This document shows positions 29,752-38,926 of a stretch of DNA of 64,000 bases, piece by piece; position 1 is the first letter of the stretch, and every line of letters starts with the position of its first letter. The stretch is from Pseudomonas cichorii. GTDB taxonomy: Bacteria; Pseudomonadota; Gammaproteobacteria; Pseudomonadales; Pseudomonadaceae. The stretch is taken from the NCBI RefSeq assembly GCF_018343775.1, contig NZ_CP074349.1:4268001-4332000 (forward strand), read 5' to 3'. The notes below the pieces were generated by a model. That model ran no database searches, was not told the DNA's origin, and saw nothing but the letters and a program-made list of their open reading frames with translations. A program made the position numbers and the translations under genes.

Positions 29752-30471
29752 ATGATCAAAACCCTGGGCATCATGCAGCCCTATTTCTTTCCCTACCTCG
29801 GTTACTTCCAGCTTATCGCCTCGGTGGAGCAGGGAATTCTCTTCGATATCGTCAAGTACAAGCGCAAAAGCTGGATGAACCGCAATCGAATGCTCAATGA
29901 CAAAGGTGGCTGGCACTATATAACCGTCCCCGTGAAAAGCAGCGACGGCATGCTGATCAAGGACGCGATGGTCGTCGATCATGCAGGCTCATTGAGGCAC
30001 ATCCGCGGCCAGCTTGAGCACTACCGCGGTAAGGCGCCCTTCTTCAAACAGACTCTGCAACTGATCGACCTGACCTTCAATTCCACCCGCTCGGCCAGCA
30101 TTGGCGACCTGAGTGCCAGCTCTCTGAAAGTCGTCTGCGACTACCTCGGTATGGCGTTCAACTGGACAACCTGCTCCGACATGCAACTGGAGCTGCCGCC
30201 CATTGAACATGCCGGCCAGTGGGCACTGGAAATCAGCAGCCTGATGGGCGCCCGCCGCTACATCAACGCCCCCGGAGGCCGCGAAATACTCATCCCACGG
30301 GAATGGCACGAACGGGATATAGAACTGCGTTTCCTGCAACCCTCGGTATTCAGATACCCGACCGGACCCTACACCTTCGTGGAAAATCTCTCCATCCTGG
30401 ATGTGCTGATGTGGAATGAACCGGGAGCCATCATGGAGTACATACGGTACAACACGGAGTGTGTGGTTTAG
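29752..30471 (+). CDS. WbqC-family protein
   Basis: A 239-residue cytosolic protein starting MIKTLGIMQPYFFPYLGYFQLI, the hallmark of the WbqC-like family. HWNGW-type surroundings are replaced here by KSWMNRNRMLND and WHYITVPVK. Members occur in O-antigen and glycan clusters and in isolated genes; some appear to be involved in modifying sugars or in acyl/amino-acyl transfer, but no firm reaction is established. No glycan genes lie nearby. The ATG follows a GGGG-type site. The gene is flanked by gaps on both sides. Confidence 0.82.
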   Translation: MIKTLGIMQPYFFPYLGYFQLIASVEQGILFDIVKYKRKSWMNRNRMLNDKGGWHYITVPVKSSDGMLIKDAMVVDHAGSLRHIRGQLEHYRGKAPFFKQTLQLIDLTFNSTRSASIGDLSASSLKVVCDYLGMAFNWTTCSDMQLELPPIEHAGQWALEISSLMGARRYINAPGGREILIPREWHERDIELRFLQPSVFRYPTGPYTFVENLSILDVLMWNEPGAIMEYIRYNTECVV

Positions 30472-30538
30472 GCTTATGTTTATTTCGTAATAGCGTATTG
30501 ACAACGATTCTTACCAGTGATTACGTCCTGACGTTCAG

Positions 30539-31054
30539 TTGATAAACAACTGTCTGTCAGACGCCCTCCGTGCTTCTGCCTTACCTCTTTTTGATATTTA
30601 CCGCTTTATAGGCTGGGGACCTCGCCTTGCCGACACAGAGGTGACCGGTGATGTCGAGCACTTCAATACACAATTTGGCAAGCACAGGGCCTATCGAGTC
30701 TTGAACTGGCAAACGCGGGTTGTCGATTACAAGGGGCATCCACTTGAGGGAGTGCGGCTCACGCTTGAGCTAAATATAAACCAAGACCCGAATTCAAAAC
30801 ATAAATTATCTCAAGGCATTAGTAACAAGAGCGGCTTTTTCAGAACATCACTCTCACTACCCGAATGCCAGGGTAGAGATAGAACCGAGCCTTTCTGTCT
30901 ATGGCAATACGGCTTCAGGACAAAATGGCAGTTGACCTATAACACAGGCTACTGGTTCGCGTATCCCGACAGCCATGAAGATGGCGGTGCAGGCAGTAAA
31001 ACAGGAAGCAAGACTCCGTTCGTACATATCTGCACCCAAAAAATAATCCGCTGA
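30539..31054 (+). CDS. Unrecognised small protein with a carboxypeptidase-regulatory-like segment
   Basis: A 171-codon frame whose only available start is TTG, with no good ribosome site, so the N-terminus is doubtful or the gene is 5'-truncated. The middle (TRVVDYKGHPLEGVRLTLEL then GISNKSGFFRTSLSL) reads like a beta-sandwich of the transthyretin/CarboxypepD_reg type. The C-terminal part is rich in aromatics (WQLTYNTGYWFAYP). Base composition is more AT-rich than the flanking core genes. No function can be assigned. Confidence 0.45.
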   Translation: MINNCLSDALRASALPLFDIYRFIGWGPRLADTEVTGDVEHFNTQFGKHRAYRVLNWQTRVVDYKGHPLEGVRLTLELNINQDPNSKHKLSQGISNKSGFFRTSLSLPECQGRDRTEPFCLWQYGFRTKWQLTYNTGYWFAYPDSHEDGGAGSKTGSKTPFVHICTQKIIR

Positions 31055-31071
31055 GAGTGATGGGCTTAACC

Positions 31072-31096
31072 GCTAACGGGTCTGTAGCCCGTTAGC
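31072..31096. terminator. Stem-loop between convergent genes
   Basis: GCTAACGGG and CCCGTTAGC form a 9-bp stem with a 7-nt loop midway between the convergent 30539 and 31103 genes, probably a shared terminator. Tails are short (CTTAA on plus). Confidence 0.55.
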
Positions 31097-31102
31097 CTTA
31101 AC

Positions 31103-31690
31103 TCAGCTACCCGCTTCCTCTGGCACAAGATATCGCGCGTAAGGTGCATCCCACCCTTCCACCGTAAAATCCACTAGACTGAAAACCATCCGAACATATT
31201 CGCGGGCCATTTTTCTCAGGTCCTCACTTTCATTCAATAGCTTTGTAAAAATACTTTCTTGTTCTTCATTAGGCTTTTCAGATGCAGAAACCGGTTTGAA
31301 CTCTCCCTTTTCATTGATCGAAAATTTCAAGTCCTGTTCGTTAAAAGCTGCCCCCGAAGCTTTTAGCTTTTCCTTGATCCCCTCAACAGCATTATTGATG
31401 CTGTTCGATAGCGACTCAGCCGCATAGACCCTGGCGTTAATCTTTGCTTGCTCATAGCTGTCTCTAAGGGTCCAGCACTTGAAGTAAGTCCCCCCCGTAT
31501 CCGATACCCTGTTGCTGCTGACCATACTTGACTCATGGTAAATTGCAGCCGGTAGTGGACTATTGAACTCCTTCTGGCAAGCCGCCTCTGTTATTTCATC
31601 CAGCGTGCCATCCTGCTTGGCTTCATCGTAGGCAATTTTCAACGCTTCCCTGTAGCTAAGGTGCTGCTGGACGGTCAAAGTAATATTCAT
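31103..31690 (-). CDS. Unrecognised 195-residue soluble protein
   Basis: No signal peptide or membrane helix is seen. The protein is charged and helical: LSYREALKIAYDEAKQDG at the start, a central amphipathic stretch SNSINNAVEGIKEKLKASG, and a C-terminal ARYLVPEEAGS. The ATG at 31690 follows a purine-rich AGAAGAGA. It converges with another unknown gene, and the pair sits beside a MITE-like element, suggesting a small accessory patch. I can suggest no function. Confidence 0.6.
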   Translation of the reverse strand: MNITLTVQQHLSYREALKIAYDEAKQDGTLDEITEAACQKEFNSPLPAAIYHESSMVSSNRVSDTGGTYFKCWTLRDSYEQAKINARVYAAESLSNSINNAVEGIKEKLKASGAAFNEQDLKFSINEKGEFKPVSASEKPNEEQESIFTKLLNESEDLRKMAREYVRMVFSLVDFTVEGWDAPYARYLVPEEAGS

Positions 31691-31882
31691 GGATAAGGTC
31701 TCTTCTTGCTGTTGTCATCCCTCTCTATGGCGGCTGACAACAGAAAAACCCGACCTGACTTCAAAGCATGAAAAGTCTGAGTACGTTGAGTGAAATCAAC
31801 TACAAGCCCGCATAAAAACCGGCTATTCAGCTTAACCTGGGCAACACACTCAACTGACTGGTATTACACAGTAGAAGCGACC

Positions 31883-32031
31883 GGAGTAATGCTGATCAGT
31901 TAAGGCACACACAAACTTGTGGGAGGCAGCTTGCTGGCGAAAAGGCCTGTGAAGCCGGCAGATATTCTGCGTCAACGCTCAAGTCGCCTCCCACAAAGTG
32001 ATTTATGACCTTAATTGATCAGCGCCACTCC
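31883..32031. mobile_element. 149-bp MITE-like element with 23-bp terminal inverted repeats
   Basis: The left end at 31883-31905 (GGAGTAATGCTGATCAG...) is an imperfect reverse complement of the right end at 32009-32031 (...TGATCAGCGCCACTCC). Inside is a second inverted pair, TTGTGGGAGGC and GCCTCCCACAA. A half copy occurs at 24032-24101. The element has no coding capacity, and its right end overlaps the last codons of the DUF2937 gene. Confidence 0.7.
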
Positions 32032-32543
32032 CTGTTCATCTTTGGCTTGCGTCGCCCGCCTGTCACCACCCAACCCAACAGCAGGAAGAAGCTTTCGATC
32101 AATAGCGCCAGCAACAGTGCCGAGATGATGCCCCAGGCAATGACTTCAGGTGCAAGCAGCACTTGCCAGGTGTAGCCATTGAAGGTTTCGCGGCGGATAT
32201 CGGCATCGGCTGAAGTTGCGACATACCAGGCTCTGGAATACCACGCGCCCTGAAGGCCGAGCCATTGGCGTTCAAGCACGTGAGTGCGGGTCAGCAATGT
32301 GCTGATGTTGTCGGCATCGCTGCGAAACACCGGGTCTTCGCTGTTGCGATAGTGCTGGATCAGCGCCTGGATGTCGCCCTTGAAGAATTGCTGCGCGGTC
32401 GCGTTGTAACCCTTGATGGCCTGTTGAGCCTCGATCAGATGCGCTTCGACTCGCTTGCTGTAGTCACTGATGAAACCCGGAACCTGAACCCCTACCAGCA
32501 GGCCAGTCGTGAACAAGACCAATCGCAGATAACTTCGCAGCAT
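32019..32543 (-). CDS. DUF2937 family membrane protein
   Basis: A 174-residue inner-membrane protein. A hydrophobic N-terminal helix (LRLVLFTTGLLVGVQVPGF) is followed by a helical loop of about 100 residues (VEAHLIEAQQAIKGYNATAQ...), then a C-terminal helix pair (VIAWGIISALLLALLIESFFLLLGWV). This layout matches DUF2937. AGAGGGA precedes the ATG. The extreme C-terminus lies inside the terminal repeat of the MITE-like element, so the native tail may have been replaced. Function is unknown. Confidence 0.8.
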   Translation of the reverse strand: MLRSYLRLVLFTTGLLVGVQVPGFISDYSKRVEAHLIEAQQAIKGYNATAQQFFKGDIQALIQHYRNSEDPVFRSDADNISTLLTRTHVLERQWLGLQGAWYSRAWYVATSADADIRRETFNGYTWQVLLAPEVIAWGIISALLLALLIESFFLLLGWVVTGGRRKPKMNREWR

Positions 32544-32571
32544 TTAGATCCCTCTTGTCGGTTGGGCGAGC

Positions 32572-33357
32572 TTAAATCGGAGTATCGGTTGACCCTTGGG
32601 CCACACATTCGCCCTTGCGCCAAAGGCTCCACTGACCCGGCTCATAACGATTCCAGGTCTCGTTCTCGGTCAGCGGTTCGGTGGCAATGACAGTCACCAC
32701 GTCATGGGGCGTGGTTTCTGCCTGAAAATCGACAATCACGTCGACATCCTTCAAGCGTGCCGGACCAAAGGGCGCACGGCGGGTGATCTGTACCAGTTTG
32801 GTACTGCAGAAACAGAACAGCCAGTCGCCATCACTGAGCAGGCCGTTGAACACGCCTTTGCCCCGGTATTCGGAGCACGCCTCAATCAGGTATGGCAGCA
32901 GTTGCTCGACTTCCACCGGCTCGGGAAAGGCTTCGCGCACCCGGTTGAGCAGATCACAGAACGCCGCTTCACTGTCGGTATCGCCTACAGGACGATAAAA
33001 GGTAGCACGGGGACTGAAATCGGCCAGTTGGCCGTTATGGGCAAAACACCAGTTGCGTCCCCACAGCTCGCGCACGAAAGGGTGGGTATTGGACAGGCAG
33101 ACCTTGCCGACATTGGCCTGACGAATATGGCCGATGACCACTTCACTCTTGATGGGGTAGCGCTGCACCAGTTGCGCGACTTCCGATTCGCTGCTGGCTG
33201 CCGGGTCCTGAAACAGACGCAAACCGCGCCCCTCATAGAAGGCGATCCCCCAGCCATCGCGATGCGGGCCGGTGCGCCCGCCCCTCTGCATCAGCCCTGT
33301 GAAGCTGAAAACGATATCGGTCGGGACATTGGCGCTCATGCCCAGTAGTTCACACAT
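32572..33357 (-). CDS. Class II glutamine amidotransferase (YafJ-like)
   Basis: A 261-residue Ntn-hydrolase domain. The catalytic cysteine is residue 2 ([10 protein letters not shown]), exposed after Met removal. [26 protein letters not shown] and [22 protein letters not shown] are the glutamine-binding and oxyanion elements. There is no second synthase domain, so the amide acceptor is unknown; related proteins are annotated as putative gamma-glutamyl or ergothioneine-type amidotransferases. It is 28 bp upstream of the DUF2937 gene on the same strand. Confidence 0.9.
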   Translation of the reverse strand: MCELLGMSANVPTDIVFSFTGLMQRGGRTGPHRDGWGIAFYEGRGLRLFQDPAASSESEVAQLVQRYPIKSEVVIGHIRQANVGKVCLSNTHPFVRELWGRNWCFAHNGQLADFSPRATFYRPVGDTDSEAAFCDLLNRVREAFPEPVEVEQLLPYLIEACSEYRGKGVFNGLLSDGDWLFCFCSTKLVQITRRAPFGPARLKDVDVIVDFQAETTPHDVVTVIATEPLTENETWNRYEPGQWSLWRKGECVAQGSTDTPI

Positions 33358-33409
33358 GCTCAGGTTCTCGCTTCAATACGTGCTGCACGCTTGCCAACGA
33401 AGCGGGTTC

Positions 33410-33880
33410 TTACAAACGAGGCTCGACTCGCCCACGACTCGCACTGGCGGCCGGTGCAGCCGGGCTGCGGCCGTAGCGGTCGTCCCTGGCAAAAGGTTCG
33501 TCGTCGGTGTCGTCTGGCTCGGCTACAGGCTGTGGCTGACGGGCCTTGCGGTTTTTCTCCAGTGGCCAGCGCACCAGCACGAACACCAGATAGGCAATCA
33601 GGGCAAACATGCCATAGGTGGCCAGATCGATGATCGCGCTCCAGACATTGCTGCCCACCTTGAACAGCAGATCAAGGGCGGTAACGGCCACGGCAGGCGC
33701 CAGTAATTCCTTGGTAGGATCGACGATGGTCGGCGTGAACAGCAACACCGCGCCAATCACCCGAAGGGGCTCTTTCAGGTAGCGCCACATCCAGCGGGTC
33801 ATCAAAAACCACACCAGCAGGCAGCCCAATGCTGCAAATGCATAGAGGCCCCAGGCGATCAGATAGTCGTTCTCGGTCAT
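33410..33880 (-). CDS. Conserved small inner-membrane protein
   Basis: About 156 residues with three to four helices (YLIAWGLYAFAALGCLLVWFL, VIGAVLLFTPTIV, YGMFALIAYLVFVLV) and a proline/acid-rich cytosolic tail (QPVAEPDDTDDEPFARDD). The ATG at 33880 gives MTENDYLIAW; a longer frame to 33931 looks artificial. I recognise it as a conserved Pseudomonas hypothetical but know no function. It lies 52 bp upstream of the amidotransferase gene and may be co-transcribed. Confidence 0.75.
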   Translation of the reverse strand: MTENDYLIAWGLYAFAALGCLLVWFLMTRWMWRYLKEPLRVIGAVLLFTPTIVDPTKELLAPAVAVTALDLLFKVGSNVWSAIIDLATYGMFALIAYLVFVLVRWPLEKNRKARQPQPVAEPDDTDDEPFARDDRYGRSPAAPAASASRGRVEPRL

Positions 33881-34021
33881 GACGTCCGTGGTAAGGCAGG
33901 TAAATAGGCGCTTATGATAACGACTTTTCACTGGCCCGGCTCGCCCGGCTTCAGTAATAGGTGCGCCATACTTGCAGCCACCGATATTTCAATGACCCGA
34001 TGCCTTTAAAGAGAGCCCCGC

Positions 34022-36070
34022 ATGTCCTTCTCGAATGCCACCTCCAGCGCCCCGATCGCTCGCAAGGCCGACGGCCCCGATCCCTATGCATGGTTGCAGA
34101 ATCGCGACAGCGATGAAGTGCTCGACTATCTCAAGGCTGAAAACAGTTATCAGGAACAGCAACTGGCCGATCAGGCGCAATTGCGTGAAGCCCTGTTCCA
34201 GGAAATAAAAGGCCGCATTCTGGAAACCGACCTGTCGCTGCCCTCCCCCTGGGGCCCGTACCTGTATTACACCCGCACCACCGAGGGTGATGAATATGCC
34301 AGACACTATCGCTGCCCGCGCCCGGCAGATGACTCGAACACCGTCGATGAGAGCCATGAAGAGCTGTTGCTGGACCCCAACGTGCTGGCCGATGGCGGAT
34401 TCTTCTCTCTGGGCGCGTTCAGTATCAGCCCCGACCATCAACGCCTGGCCTACAGCCTGGATACCACGGGCGAAGAGGTCTATCAGCTTTACGTCAAGGA
34501 GCTGGGCACAGGCCAGGTGAGCAGCCTGCCGTTTGAAGATTGCGACGGCAGCATGACCTGGGCCAATGACAGCCAGACGCTGTTCTTCGGCGAACTGGAC
34601 GACACTCACCGCCCGCACAAACTCTACCGTCATCGTCTGGGCAGCGACTCGGCCGACCTGGTATTCAGCGAGCCGGACGGCCGTTTCTTCCTGCACTGTT
34701 TCCGTAGCAGCTCCGAGCGCCAACTGATTCTGCTGCTCAACAGCAAGACCACCAGCGAAGCCTGGCTGCTGGATGCCGAGCATCCCGAGCAAGCCTTCGT
34801 GTGCATGGCCGAGCGAGTCGAGGGTCATGAATACTTTCCGGATCACGGCCAGCTCGATGGTGCCTGGAGCTGGTTTATCCGCAGTAATCAGAGCGGTATC
34901 AACTTCGCGCTGTATCAGGCCTCGGAACAGCATGCGGGCCGCGATGGCTGGCAAGAGCTGGTCCCGCACAGCGATACAGTGATGCTGGAAGATATGAGCC
35001 TCAATGCCAGAAGCCTGACCCTGAGCCTGCGCGAAGGTGGCCTGCCGATCATCGAAGTTCGCCCACAAGGCCTGCCGGCCTATCGCGTGCAATTGCCCGA
35101 CGCGGCCTACAGCCTGTATGTACAGGACTCACTGGAATTCGACAGCGACAGCATTCGCCTGCGCTATCAGTCCCTCAATCGTCCGGCGCAGGTCCGCCAG
35201 TTGGCTCTGGCCACCGGCGAGCAAGTGGTGCTCAAGGAAACGCCGGTACTCGGTGAGTTCGATGCCGATGCCTACGTCAGTCAGCGTCTCTGGGCGACCG
35301 CCAGCGATGGCACACAAGTCCCCATCAGTCTGGTGGTCAAACGCGAGTTGCTGGGCCAGGCGACGCCACTGTATCTCTATGGTTACGGCGCGTACGGCGA
35401 AAGCCTGGACCCATGGTTTTCCCACGCCCGTCTGAGCCTGCTGGATCGTGGAGTAGCCTTTGCCATTGCCCATGTACGCGGCGGTGGTGAACTGGGTGAA
35501 GCCTGGTATCGCAACGGCAAACAGGAACACAAACAGAACACCTTCGGTGATTTCATTGCCTGCGCCGAACACCTGATCGACAAGGGCCTGACCCGCGCCA
35601 ATCAACTGGTCATCAGCGGTGGCAGCGCCGGAGGATTATTGATCGGTGCCGTACTCAACCAGCGTCCGGAGCTGTTCAAGGCGGCGATTGCCGAAGTGCC
35701 GTTCGTGGACGTGCTCAACACCATGCTCGACCCTGAACTGCCGCTGACCGTCACCGAATACGACGAATGGGGCAATCCGCAGGAGCCAGAGGTTCATGCC
35801 CGTATCAAGGCCTATGCGCCTTACGAAAATGTCAGCGCCCAGGCCTACCCCGCCACCCTGGTCATTGCCGGTTACAACGACAGCCGCGTGCAATATTGGG
35901 AAGCTGCCAAATGGGTCGCGAAACTGCGCGACATAAAGACTGACGACAACCTTCTGCTGCTCAAGACCGAACTGGGCGCCGGCCATGGCGGCATGAGCGG
36001 TCGCTATCAGGGGCTGCGCGATGTCGCCCTTGAGTACGGTTTTATCTTCAAGGTTTTGCAACTGGACTGA
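34022..36070 (+). CDS. ptrB: Oligopeptidase B (prolyl oligopeptidase family S9A)
   Basis: A 682-residue cytosolic serine peptidase that cuts small peptides after Arg/Lys. The N-terminal beta-propeller region (~70-400) is followed by an alpha/beta-hydrolase domain. The nucleophile is Ser near 535 in ISGGSAGG, the Asp is in AGYNDSRVQYWEAAKW, and the His is in GAGHGG at the C-terminus. RGGGELGEAWYRNGKQEHKQ and EYDEWGNP are typical of oligopeptidase B. It stands alone; a hairpin follows. Confidence 0.93.
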   Translation: MSFSNATSSAPIARKADGPDPYAWLQNRDSDEVLDYLKAENSYQEQQLADQAQLREALFQEIKGRILETDLSLPSPWGPYLYYTRTTEGDEYARHYRCPRPADDSNTVDESHEELLLDPNVLADGGFFSLGAFSISPDHQRLAYSLDTTGEEVYQLYVKELGTGQVSSLPFEDCDGSMTWANDSQTLFFGELDDTHRPHKLYRHRLGSDSADLVFSEPDGRFFLHCFRSSSERQLILLLNSKTTSEAWLLDAEHPEQAFVCMAERVEGHEYFPDHGQLDGAWSWFIRSNQSGINFALYQASEQHAGRDGWQELVPHSDTVMLEDMSLNARSLTLSLREGGLPIIEVRPQGLPAYRVQLPDAAYSLYVQDSLEFDSDSIRLRYQSLNRPAQVRQLALATGEQVVLKETPVLGEFDADAYVSQRLWATASDGTQVPISLVVKRELLGQATPLYLYGYGAYGESLDPWFSHARLSLLDRGVAFAIAHVRGGGELGEAWYRNGKQEHKQNTFGDFIACAEHLIDKGLTRANQLVISGGSAGGLLIGAVLNQRPELFKAAIAEVPFVDVLNTMLDPELPLTVTEYDEWGNPQEPEVHARIKAYAPYENVSAQAYPATLVIAGYNDSRVQYWEAAKWVAKLRDIKTDDNLLLLKTELGAGHGGMSGRYQGLRDVALEYGFIFKVLQLD

Positions 36071-36102
36071 ACTTGGCGCCAATAGTCTGTCTTAGTAGCA
36101 TC

Positions 36103-36124
36103 GGGGAGCACGGAGTTGCTCCCC
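36103..36124 (+). terminator. Stem-loop after ptrB
   Basis: GGGGAGCA and TGCTCCCC with a 6-nt loop form a perfect 8-bp stem 33 nt after the stop. There is no T-run, and it ends 24 nt before the next ATG, so it might instead shape that gene's leader. Confidence 0.4.
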
Positions 36125-36148
36125 CTCTTACCTGAACAAGACCGAACC

Positions 36149-36625
36149 ATGTCAGAACAACCGTCCCACCTGAACAATGCCATACGCGACATGCTGCTGG
36201 ACTGCGGCCTGTTCGACACCCTGCTGCCTGCCGATTACCTGACCGTCGCGGGTTACTTCAGCATCAGCGATATCCAGGAAGGCCAGAGCATCTTCAATGA
36301 AGGCGATGCCGGAACCTTCATGTGCATCATCGACCGCGGCACGGTTTCGGTACAGAAACTCAACCCCGAAGGCCAGCAGGTAGAAATCGCCACGTTGCGT
36401 CGGGGCCGGGCCTTCGGCGAAATGGCGGTGCTCGACGGCGAACGCCGTTCGGCCAGTTGCATCGCTGCATCGGATTGCCAGTTGCTGAACCTGGGCCGGG
36501 ACTCGCTGGACAAGATGCTCGACGAAGCGCCGAAAATCGCAGCCAAGATCATTCGTGCCCTGGCTATTTCCCTGTCAAAGCGTCTGCGTATGGTCGACGG
36601 CCAACTACTCTCCCAACAGGTGTGA
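36149..36625 (+). CDS. Stand-alone cyclic nucleotide-binding domain protein
   Basis: A 158-residue protein made almost wholly of a cNMP-binding beta-roll (FSISDIQEGQSIFNEGDAGTFMCIIDRG ... RGRAFGEMAVLDGERRSASCIA, with the phosphate-binding cassette FGEMAVLDGERRSA). It lacks the helix-turn-helix of Crp/Fnr regulators and ends in a C-terminal helix. The arginine and glutamate of the cassette are present, so nucleotide binding is plausible. It may regulate a partner protein. The ATG at 36149 is used because a longer frame adds only a charged stub. Confidence 0.88.
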   Translation: MSEQPSHLNNAIRDMLLDCGLFDTLLPADYLTVAGYFSISDIQEGQSIFNEGDAGTFMCIIDRGTVSVQKLNPEGQQVEIATLRRGRAFGEMAVLDGERRSASCIAASDCQLLNLGRDSLDKMLDEAPKIAAKIIRALAISLSKRLRMVDGQLLSQQV

Positions 36626-36693
36626 GTTTCGTCATCTGGCGCTAAACTTGTGCGCATTCCCGCTATCAATGCGCACACGACACAGGTGACACC

Positions 36694-37065
36694 ATGAGCA
36701 CGGCCAACCCTCCTTCCAACACGTCCAAGCTGGACCGTATCCTGGCCGACGCCCAGCGCGACCGCGAAATGGGCTATCGGGACAAAGCCCTGCGCATGTA
36801 TCCCCACGTCTGCGGGCGTTGCGCACGGGAGTTCGCGGGCAAGCGCCTGAGCGAACTGACCGTCCACCATCGTGACCACAACCACGACAACAATCCTCAG
36901 GACGGCTCCAACTGGGAACTGCTGTGCCTGTATTGCCATGACAACGAGCACTCGCGTTACACCGACCAGCAGTACTTCTCCGACAGCTCCCTCAGTACAC
37001 CCAAAGCCGCCAAGGCCACCCACAACCCCTTCGCTGCGCTTGCGGGGCTGATGAAAAAGGAATGA
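36694..37065 (+). CDS. yajD: HNH nuclease family protein YajD
   Basis: A 123-residue protein with an HNH core. Zinc-type cysteine pairs are CGRC (near residue 43) and CLYC (near 80), and the catalytic segment is LTVHHRDHNHDNNP. YajD is a conserved gammaproteobacterial HNH protein whose substrate is unsettled. The short flanking regions are charged and disordered. It sits between the cNMP-binding protein gene and copA, with no clear operon link. Confidence 0.88.
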   Translation: MSTANPPSNTSKLDRILADAQRDREMGYRDKALRMYPHVCGRCAREFAGKRLSELTVHHRDHNHDNNPQDGSNWELLCLYCHDNEHSRYTDQQYFSDSSLSTPKAAKATHNPFAALAGLMKKE

Positions 37066-37101
37066 CACCCCGTCAATCCATGGGCGGCGTGATCTGCAAC
37101 C

Positions 37102-37115
37102 TTACAGAAATGTAA
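37102..37115. promoter_or_regulatory. Palindromic operator candidate upstream of copA (CopR/CusR-like box)
   Basis: TTACAGAAATGTAA is a perfect 5-bp inverted repeat (TTACA/TGTAA) with a 4-bp spacer, 71 bp before the copA ATG. Copper-responsive response regulators bind similar short palindromes upstream of cop operons. No copRS genes lie in this window, so the regulator would act from elsewhere. Confidence 0.5.
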
Positions 37116-37185
37116 TCACCCGCCCGGCCTCGTTATGGCATCTTCCTTTCAGACAAGCACGCAACTGACTGGATACAACCTGGGC

Positions 37186-38916
37186 ATGCACTCCAAGACC
37201 TCAAGACGAACCTTTGTAAAAGGGCTGACAGCCGGCAGCCTGCTGGGCGGCATCGGGCTTTGGCAAAGTCCTGTGTGGGCCATCAGCGGCGCGGATGAAC
37301 CCAGGGTTCTGGCGGGCACCGAGTTCGACCTCTTCATCGGCGAAACTCCGGTCAATATCACTGGCACGCCGAAAACGGCCATGACTATCAACGGCGGTAT
37401 ACCCGGCCCTCTGCTGCGCTGGCGTGAAGGTGATACCGTCACCTTGCGGGTTAAAAACCGGCTCAAGGAAAACACGTCCATTCACTGGCACGGCATCCTG
37501 CTGCCCGCCAACATGGACGGCGTTCCGGGCCTGAGTTTTCAAGGCATCGAGCCGGACGGCATGTATGTCTATCGCTTCAAGGTCCGACAGAATGGCACTT
37601 ACTGGTATCACAGCCATTCGGGCTTTCAGGAGCAATCGGGGGTGTATGGCCCGCTGGTGATCGATGCCAGAGAGCCTGAGCCCTTCCAGTACGAACGCGA
37701 CTACGTGGTGATGCTCACAGACTGGACGGATGACGATCCGGTCAAACTGATGAAGAACCTCAAGAAACAGTCGGACTACTACAACTACAACAAACGCACG
37801 GTGGGTGATTTCATCCACGATGTCAGCGAAAAAGGCTGGGGCGAGACGGTTGCCGATCGCACGATGTGGGCCGGGATGAAGATGAACCCGACCGATCTGG
37901 CCGATGTGAGCGCTGCAACCTACACCTACCTCATGAACGGTAAGGCACCGGACATGAACTGGACCGGCGTATTCAAAGCGGGCGAACGGATTCGGCTGCG
38001 CTTTATCAACGGCTCGTCCATGACCTACTTCGACGTGCGGATTCCCGGCCTGAAAATGACCGTGGTCGCTGCCGATGGTCTGCACGTCAAGCCGGTCAGT
38101 GTCGATGAGTTGCGCATCGCCGTTGCCGAAACCTTCGATGTCATCGTCGAACCGACCGAAGAGGCCTATACCCTGTTCGCCCAGTCCATGGACCGCAGCG
38201 GCTTTGCCCGAGGCACGCTCACTCGAGAATCCGGTGCAACGGCGCCTGTGCCGCCTCTCGACCCCCGCCCGCTGCTGAGCATGGACGATATGGGAATGGA
38301 TCATGGCGGCATGGACCACGGAAAGATGGCCGCGATGGATCACAGCAACATGGCAGGCATGAATCACCATGACATGTCAGGCATGGGCAACATGCAGTCG
38401 CACCCGGAAACCGAAAAGAACAATCCGCTGGTGGACATGCAGGCCATGAAGACCGCTCCCAGACTGGACGATCCTGGCATCGGCCTGAGAAATAACGGTC
38501 GCCGCGTCCTGACCTACAGGGACCTGCGCAGTACCTTCGAGGACCCGGACGGACGCGAGCCCGGCCGCACCATCGAACTGCACCTGACCGGTCACATGGA
38601 GAAATTCGCCTGGTCCTTCAACGGCGTGAAGTTCTCGGATGCCGAACCGCTGAAGCTCAAGTATGGCGAGCGCATCAGGATCGTGCTGGTCAACGACACC
38701 ATGATGACTCACCCCATTCACCTGCATGGCATGTGGAGCGACCTCGAAGACGAGAACGGGCAATTCATGGTCCGCAAACACACCATCGACATGCCACCGG
38801 CCTCAAGGCGCAGCTATCGCGTCACCGCCGATGCCCTCGGGCGCTGGGCCTATCACTGCCATCTGCTCTACCACATGGAAATGGGCATGTTCCGTGAAGT
38901 GCGCGTGGAAGAATGA
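37186..38916 (+). CDS. copA: Copper-resistance multicopper oxidase CopA
   Basis: A 576-residue periplasmic enzyme. The Tat signal is [12 protein letters not shown]. Cupredoxin copper motifs are HWHG, WYHSH, HPIHLHG and [13 protein letters not shown] Met/His-rich stretch (residues ~364-405, many MDHGGM-like units) is the copper-loading region typical of CopA/PcoA. It oxidises Cu(I) and helps sequester copper. The ATG at 37186 is chosen because it directly precedes the Tat motif. copB follows after 10 bp. Confidence 0.96.
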   Translation: MHSKTSRRTFVKGLTAGSLLGGIGLWQSPVWAISGADEPRVLAGTEFDLFIGETPVNITGTPKTAMTINGGIPGPLLRWREGDTVTLRVKNRLKENTSIHWHGILLPANMDGVPGLSFQGIEPDGMYVYRFKVRQNGTYWYHSHSGFQEQSGVYGPLVIDAREPEPFQYERDYVVMLTDWTDDDPVKLMKNLKKQSDYYNYNKRTVGDFIHDVSEKGWGETVADRTMWAGMKMNPTDLADVSAATYTYLMNGKAPDMNWTGVFKAGERIRLRFINGSSMTYFDVRIPGLKMTVVAADGLHVKPVSVDELRIAVAETFDVIVEPTEEAYTLFAQSMDRSGFARGTLTRESGATAPVPPLDPRPLLSMDDMGMDHGGMDHGKMAAMDHSNMAGMNHHDMSGMGNMQSHPETEKNNPLVDMQAMKTAPRLDDPGIGLRNNGRRVLTYRDLRSTFEDPDGREPGRTIELHLTGHMEKFAWSFNGVKFSDAEPLKLKYGERIRIVLVNDTMMTHPIHLHGMWSDLEDENGQFMVRKHTIDMPPASRRSYRVTADALGRWAYHCHLLYHMEMGMFREVRVEE

Positions 38917-38926
38917 GAACCTCAGC

